Assembly: GCA_947589635.1 (NCBI GenBank)
Contig: CANQCC010000086.1
Coordinates: forward strand, 1-6,208
DNA: 6,208 nucleotides
Reading direction: 5' to 3'
From: an uncultured Clostridia bacterium
GTDB lineage: Bacteria; Bacillota; Clostridia; Christensenellales; CAG-917
Part shown: positions 1 to 4,747 of the stretch, piece by piece
Layout of the letters: the number at the start of each line of letters is the position of its first letter
How positions within the stretch are numbered: the stretch's first letter is position 1
Made by a program: the position numbers and the translations under genes
Notes under the pieces: generated by a model
What the model was told of the DNA's origin: nothing
Databases searched by the model: none
Seen by the model: the letters and a program-made list of their open reading frames with translations, nothing else

Positions 1-620
1 CTGAGGGATAAAAAACTCCGCTTATATTCGCACGCTTCCGTGACAAATCGCACGTCCTTAAGGCGCCGTCTTACGTGAGAAAGCGAGGCGGGAAGAGCTA
101 TGCGCGCCCCGGCTTTGGCTGTGCTCGCGCAATATTTCAAAAACTGCCGCCTTTCCTCCTCGGAGAAGTCAAGCCCGCCCGCCATATTGACATAGTTTGA
201 AAATTCCACGCTCTCGCCGCCTATCATGGCTACGGTTTTAATGTCCGCGCGCGCGAGTATGTGCGCGACCATCGCCGTCGTAGTCGTCTTGCCGTGAGTG
301 CCCGCGATCGCTATGCCGTTGCAAAACAGAGCGTCTACCGCGCCAAGCGCAAGACTCCTTGTCAACACGGGGATCCCAAGCCGTCTTGCAAGCGCCAACT
401 CAAAGTGATCTTCCTTAGCGGCGGCAGTATGCACGACAAGAGACGCCGAAGAAACAAGATCCCTCCTCTCTCCCTCGTAAACTTCGGCGGACTTCAGCCC
501 TCTTGCAAGCTCGCCAAGGCGGGAGTCGCTGCCCGAGACCTCAAATCCCATATCCGAAAAGAACGCGGCGAGCGCGTTTATGCCTACGCCGTTTATGCCG
601 ACAAAATGTACCCTGCACAC
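1..620 (-). CDS. murC: UDP-N-acetylmuramate--L-alanine ligase MurC, N-terminal part (cut by window edge)
   Basis: MurC is the cytoplasmic ATP-dependent ligase that adds L-alanine to UDP-N-acetylmuramic acid, the first step of peptidoglycan stem-peptide synthesis. I translated the reverse strand by hand: 206 codons stay open to base 1. Residues 4-18 carry the N-terminal Rossmann glycine motif (VHFVGINGVGINALA) followed by SGSDS (29-33). The ATP P-loop GTHGKTTTT is at 107-115. TEACEYKRSF at 194-203 matches the Mur central-domain motif in its Gram-positive form. GTG at 620-618 is taken as the start because an in-frame TAG lies three codons upstream (629-627) and the glycine motif follows at once. 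No Shine-Dalgarno sequence precedes it. Odd point: about 60 residues separate the GG at 134-135 from EACE at 195, against about 20 in E. coli MurC, so this copy has an insertion. It is divergent from spoVG. The identification is firm; the C-terminal half is outside the window. Confidence 0.93.
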   Translation of the reverse strand, partial: MCRVHFVGINGVGINALAAFFSDMGFEVSGSDSRLGELARGLKSAEVYEGERRDLVSSASLVVHTAAAKEDHFELALARRLGIPVLTRSLALGAVDALFCNGIAIAGTHGKTTTTAMVAHILARADIKTVAMIGGESVEFSNYVNMAGGLDFSEEERRQFLKYCASTAKAGARIALPASLSHVRRRLKDVRFVTEACEYKRSFLSL

Positions 621-625
621 GCCAC

Positions 626-655
626 ACTATATGAGGCGATTTTAATATTTGACAG
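626..655 (-). promoter_or_regulatory. Weak candidate murC promoter directly before the start codon
   Basis: Reading the minus strand, TATAGT (631-626) is a fair -10 box and CTGTCA (655-650) a 4-of-6 match to TTGACA, with an 18-base spacer. The -10 ends 5 bases before the GTG, so transcription would begin at or next to the start codon, in keeping with the missing ribosome binding site. A better -35, TTGACT at 659-654, is 22 bases from this -10, which is too far. Treat as tentative. Confidence 0.25.
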
Positions 656-661
656 TCAAAT
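647..661. repeat. Perfect 15-base palindrome between murC and spoVG (possible operator)
   Basis: ATTTGACAGTCAAAT reads as two perfect 7-base arms around one central base (654). It lies 27 bases upstream of the murC start and overlaps the only -35-like sequence there, so it is well placed to be a repressor site. No regulator is assigned. Confidence 0.45.
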
Positions 662-757
662 TTTCTGCGTTTTGCCAAAATTTGCTTAATTTTTGAACCT
701 TTTTACCCGTTTTTTGCCCTCAAAACCAAAAAATCGGCGCAAATGAAAAAAATTTTC

Positions 758-786
758 TTGATAAACTACAAATTGTATGATAGGAT
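758..786 (+). promoter_or_regulatory. spoVG promoter, sigma-A type
   Basis: TTGATA (758-763) and TAGGAT (781-786) are separated by exactly 17 bases. The predicted transcription start, near 793, gives a leader of about 20 bases that contains the spoVG ribosome binding site. TATGAT at 776-781 is an overlapping alternative -10 but has no good -35. Confidence 0.6.
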
Positions 787-813
787 TTTAGCATAAATAA
801 CAAGGAGGTAAGT

Positions 814-1083
814 ATGCTCAACATCACGGACATCAAGATAAGACTTGTGACCGGTGACAGCTCCAAGCTTAAGGCTGTAGCATCTATCATCATCGACGAC
901 TGCTTTGCGATCCATGATATCAAGATCATTGCCGGCGACTCGGGAGAGTTTATAGCCATGCCCTCCAGAAAGACACCCGCCGGGGATTTCAAAGATATCG
1001 CGCATCCTATCAATTCCGACACCCGCGAGCATCTGAGAGCGCAAATCATGAATGCCTACAAAAAGAGCCTCGAAGAAGCCTGA
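814..1083 (+). CDS. spoVG: SpoVG family regulatory / RNA- and DNA-binding protein
   Basis: SpoVG is a small, widely conserved protein of Bacillota, first found through its effect on sporulation septum and cortex formation; homologues bind DNA and RNA and regulate division, capsule and virulence genes. The 89-residue product is full length. It carries the family signature almost unbroken: ITDIKIRLV near the start, LKAVASI and DDCFAIHDIKII in the middle (about 19-39), then AMPSRKTPAGDFKDIAHPIN (48-67). The ATG is fixed by a near-perfect ribosome binding site, AAGGAGGT at 802-809, four bases upstream. Isoleucine is almost always ATC here (11 of 14), unlike the ATA-rich murC, which suggests high expression. 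In many Clostridia and Bacilli spoVG lies with purR and glmU; here it is alone and divergent from murC. The identification is secure. Confidence 0.97.
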   Translation: MLNITDIKIRLVTGDSSKLKAVASIIIDDCFAIHDIKIIAGDSGEFIAMPSRKTPAGDFKDIAHPINSDTREHLRAQIMNAYKKSLEEA

Positions 1084-1220
1084 ACCACTTATCAAAAGGC
1101 CTGCAAATCTTCTGCAATAACCCCACCGCATATCATTATTACCCGAATTGCAAATTTTGCATTTTGTAAGCGCTTCGACCTTATCCGGGCCTATTTTGAG
1201 GTATGCCCAAAAGGCGAACG

Positions 1221-1234
1221 GCGCCGCGCGGCGC
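1221..1234. repeat. 14-base GC-only perfect palindrome
   Basis: GCGCCGCGCGGCGC is its own reverse complement and contains only G and C. It directly abuts the spoVG terminator hairpin (1235 onward). It could extend the secondary structure at the transcript end or be a protein-binding site. Function unknown. Confidence 0.4.
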
Positions 1235-1260
1235 AAGCGGGAAAGCATCCCGCTTTTATT
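1235..1260 (+). terminator. Rho-independent terminator of the spoVG transcript
   Basis: AAGCGGGA (1235-1242) pairs perfectly with TCCCGCTT (1248-1255) around a 5-base loop, followed by a T-rich tract (TTTTATT, 1254-1260). The 8-base GC-rich stem plus T tract is a textbook plus-strand terminator. spoVG is the only upstream plus-strand gene. Confidence 0.8.
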
Positions 1261-1350
1261 ATGCCCGATTAAATTTTATCCGGAGCGTTGCACATATAAA
1301 TTTATGACTAAATGCGCATATTAACCCTGCCGCATGCGTCTTTTTTATAC

Positions 1351-1379
1351 AAAAAGCGGACATATGCTCATATCCGCTT
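1351..1379 (-). terminator. Rho-independent terminator of the acyl-CoA synthetase gene
   Basis: On the minus strand AAGCGG...CCGCTT (1379-1374 with 1359-1354) forms the outer stem. An inner ATAT/ATAT stem lies beyond a two-base bulge, and the hairpin is followed by TTTTT (1355-1351). It lies about 60 bases past the stop codon at 1441-1443. Confidence 0.7.
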
Positions 1380-1413
1380 AAAACAATTTGTTTGCCGCAA
1401 GGTATTATAAAAT

Positions 1414-1431
1414 GCATACGAAAACATATGC
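1414..1431 (-). terminator. Possible first, weaker terminator just after the acyl-CoA synthetase stop
   Basis: On the minus strand GCATATG and CGTATGC form a 7-base stem (one G-T pair) with a TTTT loop, then ATTTTATAAT. The AT-rich stem and short T run make it weak. It may be an attenuating stop ahead of the stronger hairpin at 1351-1379. Confidence 0.3.
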
Positions 1432-1440
1432 GGATCGCGC

Positions 1441-2973
1441 TTAACAAGAGGACTCGCCGCCCCACTTCGCCTCGAGCGCTTTGACGTCCGTCTTGCCTAT
1501 GTTGGTGCGCGGGAAGGGCCCGACCGAAACCACCTCGCGAGGAGTGTTCCACTTTGACAGGCGCTTTGCGACGTGAGATATTATCTGCTGCTTTTGCGCG
1601 GGGCTCAGCTCGTCCTCGACAAGCACCCTGATATACGGCTTGCCCTCGATCTTGTACTCGATCGCGACCGCCTCTTTCACAAAGTCCAGCTCCTGCGCCG
1701 CGCCCTCTATGTCGGAGGGGAAGACGTTCATGCCCGAAATTTTGATCAGCCTCTTCTTGCGCCCTATAAAGTGCAACCTGCCCTGCTCGTCAATGCTGAA
1801 GATGTCTCCCGTCTTCACCCACTTTTTGCCGTCGATATCAACAAAGACAGCTTTTGTAGCCTCTTCGTCGTGCAGATAGCCCGTCATAAGCTGGTTGCCG
1901 CTTACAAGCAGCTCCCCCCTCTCCCCGACGGGAACAGGCTTAAGTTCCTCATCCACGACCATGACCTGCGTATCGCCCGCCGGCAGCCCAAGCGAGCCTT
2001 CCAAAAACTCCCCGCGTTTTGTCAACGCGCACACCGTGACTGTCTCGGTAAGCCCGTAGCCGGGGGACAGCATGCCCGTCCCGCCGCTCTCCCGCATGCG
2101 CTGTGAAAATGCGCGCACAAGCTCGTCCTGCACGGTATCGCCGCCGACGTACACGTCCTCTATGCTTGAGATATTGTCCCCTCTGAATGTGTCGAGCGCA
2201 AGCAGTTTGCTTATCATCCTCGGCACCGCAAGCATAGTCGTAATGCGCTCCTTCGCGATGACTTTCGCGCATTTTTCGGCGTTGAAGCGCGACATCAGCA
2301 CGCACGCCATATTGGTGCTCAGCGACGCATGCACGCCTACGCACAGCCCGAAGCCGTGAAACATGGGCATCACGCAAAGCATTCTGTTCTTTTCCGAAAA
2401 CCTGTCGCCGAGGTGAGTCGCAAGGTTGTCCACTATCGCGTTGACGCTTCTTGAGGACAGCTCTATCGTCTTGGGCGTGCCCGAAGTGCCGCCGGATTGC
2501 ATATAAAACGCCGCCTCTTCTCCGTCGCCCTCGTACGCCTCGAACGTCTTGCCCCTCTTAAGCCCTATATAACCGTAAATCAGATATGGGCAGACAACTA
2601 TCTTCGCGCCCTTTGCGCGAGGCTTGAAGCGCCTGAGATTTATGTCGGACAAAAACACCGCCTTCGGCTTTATCTTTTCAAACGCCGCGCCAAACTCGTC
2701 GGGAGAATAAAGCGGGTGTATCATCGCCGCCACCGCGCCTATCCTCGAACACGCGTAAACCGCCACCGTGCCCTGAATTATGTTGGGCAGCGCAATCATG
2801 ACGGCGTCCCCTTTTCGCACTCCAAGCGCCCACAGACCCGCAGCCACGCGGTCTATCTGCTTGAAAAACTCCTCAAAGCGCATCTCGCGCGAGCGGCATT
2901 TGACCGCAAGCTGATTTTGCTTTTCATGGAAGGTCTTCATGTACTCGTAAATTGTCGTATGTATAGATCTCAT
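1441..2973 (-). CDS. AMP-forming acyl-CoA synthetase (class I adenylate-forming enzyme)
   Basis: This family activates a carboxylic acid with ATP to an acyl-adenylate and then passes the acyl group to coenzyme A. The product has 510 residues, a normal length. Core motifs are intact: the phosphate-binding loop SGGTSGTPK (160-168), the adenine/aromatic motif YGLTET (306-311), the ribose-binding TGD (388-390), the hinge region GRKKRLIKISG (404-414), and the catalytic lysine K494 in NIGKTD near the C-terminus. The first residues (TIYEYMK...) match the family's usual N-terminus, so ATG 2973-2971 is preferred over the in-frame ATG 11 codons later, which also lacks a ribosome binding site. The gene is a single transcription unit with its own strong promoter and terminators. 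The acid substrate cannot be read from sequence; a fatty acid is likely but other acids are possible. It is divergent from the SpoIIQ-like gene. Confidence 0.93.
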   Translation of the reverse strand: MRSIHTTIYEYMKTFHEKQNQLAVKCRSREMRFEEFFKQIDRVAAGLWALGVRKGDAVMIALPNIIQGTVAVYACSRIGAVAAMIHPLYSPDEFGAAFEKIKPKAVFLSDINLRRFKPRAKGAKIVVCPYLIYGYIGLKRGKTFEAYEGDGEEAAFYMQSGGTSGTPKTIELSSRSVNAIVDNLATHLGDRFSEKNRMLCVMPMFHGFGLCVGVHASLSTNMACVLMSRFNAEKCAKVIAKERITTMLAVPRMISKLLALDTFRGDNISSIEDVYVGGDTVQDELVRAFSQRMRESGGTGMLSPGYGLTETVTVCALTKRGEFLEGSLGLPAGDTQVMVVDEELKPVPVGERGELLVSGNQLMTGYLHDEEATKAVFVDIDGKKWVKTGDIFSIDEQGRLHFIGRKKRLIKISGMNVFPSDIEGAAQELDFVKEAVAIEYKIEGKPYIRVLVEDELSPAQKQQIISHVAKRLSKWNTPREVVSVGPFPRTNIGKTDVKALEAKWGGESSC

Positions 2974-2979
2974 GTCTTT

Positions 2980-3008
2980 ATTATACTATTATATCCTTAA
3001 GCAGTCAA
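2980..3008 (-). promoter_or_regulatory. Strong sigma-A promoter of the acyl-CoA synthetase gene, leaderless geometry
   Basis: On the minus strand TTGACT (3008-3003) is followed after exactly 17 bases by a perfect TATAAT (2985-2980). Six bases separate the -10 from the ATG at 2973, which puts the expected +1 on the A of the start codon. A second TATAAT (2993-2988) lies 8 bases upstream but lacks a spaced -35. No Shine-Dalgarno sequence is present between either -10 and the start codon. Confidence 0.8.
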
Positions 3009-3079
3009 AGCGTTTTTGCCCTCTTAACGCATTTAATCGGCAGTCTGTCCGCCCGATGAAAAAAATTTTTGTCTTCCGC

Positions 3080-3107
3080 GTATAAGAAAAAATTTGCCGT
3101 CAATACT
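3080..3107 (+). promoter_or_regulatory. Possible forespore (sigma-F-like) promoter of the SpoIIQ-like gene
   Basis: GTATA (3080-3084) and GTCAATACT (3099-3107) are 14 bases apart. From memory, the B. subtilis sigma-F consensus is roughly GYWTA about 15 bases before GGNNANANT; this matches the -35 fully and the -10 at all but one fixed position. No sigma-A promoter with acceptable boxes is visible in the leader. B. subtilis spoIIQ is sigma-F controlled, which fits, but the match is short and could be chance. Confidence 0.35.
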
Positions 3108-3118
3108 TTAAGCAAAAC

Positions 3119-3123
3119 GGAGG
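3119..3123 (+). promoter_or_regulatory. Ribosome binding site that fixes the SpoIIQ-like start
   Basis: GGAGG lies 8 bases before ATG 3132 and selects it over an in-frame TTG at 3069. The TTG has no ribosome binding site and would add 21 residues unlike the family's N-terminus. Confidence 0.8.
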
Positions 3124-3131
3124 TACGAAAA

Positions 3132-3803
3132 ATGAGTAAATTTTCTGTAGCAATGAAGCGTTTCGGCGGCTTTTTGAAGCGCAACGCATTCTACTTTCTT
3201 ATCGTTTTGTGCATAGCGTCCGTCGCCACGGTCATTGCGCTTGCCGTCACAAGGAACAACGTGAGCAAGGACGCCAACCTGTCTGCGGGCGACAACCAGA
3301 CCATTCAGCCCGAACCCGACCTCGGCGGCGGCGAACAGAATAAACCTCAGGAAGAAGACAAAAAACCCGAAGATCCGCCCGCGCCCGTGTTGACCTTCAA
3401 GATGCCCTGCACAGGCACCATGAAAGTGGAATACGCCCACGACCAGATCATCCAAAGCAGCACTTTCGGGCATTGGGCTACGCATGAAGGCATAGACTTC
3501 GTGTCCGACGACCTCAACATCTACGCGTCGGCGGACGGAGTGGTCAAGGAAGTGGACGGCGACGCGCTTGAAGGCAACTATGTCGTGATAGAACACGCCG
3601 ACGGATATGTGACCGTGTATAAATCCCTCGCGGATATGTGCGCGCTGAAGGTCGGCGCCAAGGTGACGCAGGGGCAACTGCTCGGACAGATGTCCATCTC
3701 TCAGGGAGAGGAGACCGCGGTCGGACCGCACCTCCACTTCGAGGTATGGAAAAACGGCGAAAGCGTAAATCCCCTCGACGTGCTGCTGCTTGAGGAAAAA
3801 TAA
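3132..3803 (+). CDS. SpoIIQ-like membrane-anchored M23/LytM-fold protein
   Basis: The 223-residue product has a basic N-terminus, one membrane helix (about 19-40), a Pro/Glu/Lys-rich linker (about 55-85), then a LytM domain (about 90-215) outside the membrane. The zinc site is complete: HxxxD at H118/D122 and HxH at H200/H202. The usual second catalytic histidine of the YxHL motif is replaced by serine (Y163-K164-S165-L166). Short linker, single helix, THEGIDF and VNP near the end fit the clostridial SpoIIQ type. In sporulating bacteria SpoIIQ sits in the forespore membrane, binds SpoIIIAH across the intermembrane space, and helps hold the engulfing membranes together. No spoIIIA or spoIID gene is nearby to confirm this, so a general M23 endopeptidase is the alternative. 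A bidirectional terminator follows 63 bases after the stop. Confidence 0.82.
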   Translation: MSKFSVAMKRFGGFLKRNAFYFLIVLCIASVATVIALAVTRNNVSKDANLSAGDNQTIQPEPDLGGGEQNKPQEEDKKPEDPPAPVLTFKMPCTGTMKVEYAHDQIIQSSTFGHWATHEGIDFVSDDLNIYASADGVVKEVDGDALEGNYVVIEHADGYVTVYKSLADMCALKVGAKVTQGQLLGQMSISQGEETAVGPHLHFEVWKNGESVNPLDVLLLEEK

Positions 3804-3865
3804 TCGCCTTAAACCCTTAAAATATCAAACCTTTCAACATAAGACAAACATAATCTCCCCCTTAC

Positions 3866-3896
3866 AAAAAGGCGACCGCATTGCGGCCGTCTTTTT
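3866..3896. terminator. Bidirectional Rho-independent terminator
   Basis: AAAAAGGCGACCGC pairs with GCGGCCGTCTTTTT (one G-T pair, one A-C mismatch) around a short loop. The A run on one side and T run on the other make it work on both strands. It serves the convergent SpoIIQ-like gene (ends 3803) and the HAD/AraM-like operon (ends 3954). Confidence 0.85.
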
Positions 3897-3953
3897 GCAT
3901 AAAAAGCGCTTTATATCGCGATATTTGCATGTTAAAAGACTTATTTTGTCATT

Positions 3954-4739
3954 TCAGTCAAGCAGAGGCAGGATGTCTTTGACCTTGTCCAAAACGTAAT
4001 CGGGCTTGACTTTTGAGGTTGGCAGCATATCCGCCGTCGTCTCTCCGGAGAGGACAAGTATGGACACAAATCCGCAATTTTTGCCAAACGCGACGTCCGT
4101 ATACAGCCTGTCGCCCACCATTGCTATCTTGCGCGCGGGCAGGTTATATTTCTTTGCGAGGCGCTGTCCCGCGGTCTTGTGCGGCTTTCCCATGATCATG
4201 TCGGGGGTCTTCCCCACCGTAAGCCTGACCGCCTCTATCATGGCGCCGACGTCGGGCATCGGGCAGCCGGGAGCGGGGCAAAAATAGTCGGGGTGCGTCG
4301 CGATGTAAGGCAAACCCTCGTTGACATAGGAGCAAAACTTGTACAGCCTGTCATAGCTGAGCGACGTGTCGAAGCCGATGACGCATATGTCGGGCGCCTC
4401 GTCGACGACCTCTATGCCGTACAGCTCGAACTCGCTTTTCAGCCTGTCGTTGCCAAGCAGATATACCCTTGCGCCGCGATAGTTGTCAAGGATGTATTCG
4501 CAGGTCACCTGTCCGCTTGTGTATATCTCGTCGGAGTACGTGCGCAATCCAAGTTTATTCAGCCTCGCGATATAGTCCGTATGCATGCGCGAGCTGTTGT
4601 TGGTGAAGAAGCAGATCCTCTTTCCTCTTTTGCGCAACTCGTTTATCGCCGCAAACGAGCCCTCGATCTCCTCGTCGCCGATATAGACGGTCCCGTCGAG
4701 GTCAAAGACAAACAATTCGACATCTTTAAGGTTTTTCAT
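3954..4739 (-). CDS. HAD-IIA (NagD/AraL-type) sugar-phosphatase-like hydrolase
   Basis: HAD-IIA enzymes are cytoplasmic Mg-dependent phosphatases of small phosphorylated metabolites. The 261-residue product is full length and keeps all four motifs: FDLDGT (D13 nucleophile, D15 acid/base), FTNNSS (T46-N47-N48), K185 in GKPHK, and VGDRLYTD (D210, D215). The large insert between motifs II and III is the C2-type cap that selects the substrate. ATG 4739 is chosen because AAGGA (4749-4745) lies 5 bases upstream and because DLDGT then begins 13 residues in; a longer in-frame ORF to 4874 would overlap the preceding gene by 127 bases. The stop of the AraM-like gene is only 8 bases upstream and overlaps this ribosome binding site, so the two are translationally coupled. 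B. subtilis AraL, next to araM, is the closest contextual parallel. The substrate is not predictable. Confidence 0.92.
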   Translation of the reverse strand: MKNLKDVELFVFDLDGTVYIGDEEIEGSFAAINELRKRGKRICFFTNNSSRMHTDYIARLNKLGLRTYSDEIYTSGQVTCEYILDNYRGARVYLLGNDRLKSEFELYGIEVVDEAPDICVIGFDTSLSYDRLYKFCSYVNEGLPYIATHPDYFCPAPGCPMPDVGAMIEAVRLTVGKTPDMIMGKPHKTAGQRLAKKYNLPARKIAMVGDRLYTDVAFGKNCGFVSILVLSGETTADMLPTSKVKPDYVLDKVKDILPLLD

Positions 4740-4747
4740 ACCCTTCC

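Larger units (their letters stand above)
1084..1440. other. Convergent intergenic region between spoVG and the acyl-CoA synthetase gene
   Basis: No gene is supported in these 357 bases. The region holds a 14-base GC palindrome (1221-1234), a plus-strand terminator for spoVG (1235-1260), and one strong and one weak minus-strand terminator for the acyl-CoA synthetase gene (1351-1379 and 1414-1431). The roughly 150 bases between the spoVG stop and its terminator would be a long 3' untranslated region, and could hold a small RNA, but I see no specific sign of one. Confidence 0.6.

Noticed and set aside
261..689. Plus-strand ORF of 142 codons opposite murC
   Set aside because: It is antisense to clearly identified murC and its product is arginine-rich and low in recognisable motifs, as expected of a shadow frame.
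782..808. Sigma-H type promoter for spoVG, as in B. subtilis
   Set aside because: AGGATTT (783-789) resembles the -35 but the matching -10 would fall on the ribosome binding site, leaving no room for a usable leader.
766..1248. Minus-strand ORF of 160 codons opposite spoVG and into its 3' region
   Set aside because: It overlaps the certain spoVG gene antisense over its whole length, has no ribosome binding site, and its N-terminal codons fall in the spoVG terminator hairpin.
1331..1347. CGCATGCG followed by a T run as a further plus-strand terminator
   Set aside because: The palindrome has no room for a loop and the real stem would be at most two or three base pairs.
3069..3131. Upstream TTG start for the SpoIIQ-like gene
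   Set aside because: No ribosome binding site precedes it and the 21 extra residues overlap the candidate promoter; GGAGG at 3119-3123 points to ATG 3132.
3913..3924. 12-base palindrome ATATCGCGATAT downstream of the HAD gene
   Set aside because: It lies in a 3' untranslated region beside a clear terminator, has no loop, and nothing links it to a function.
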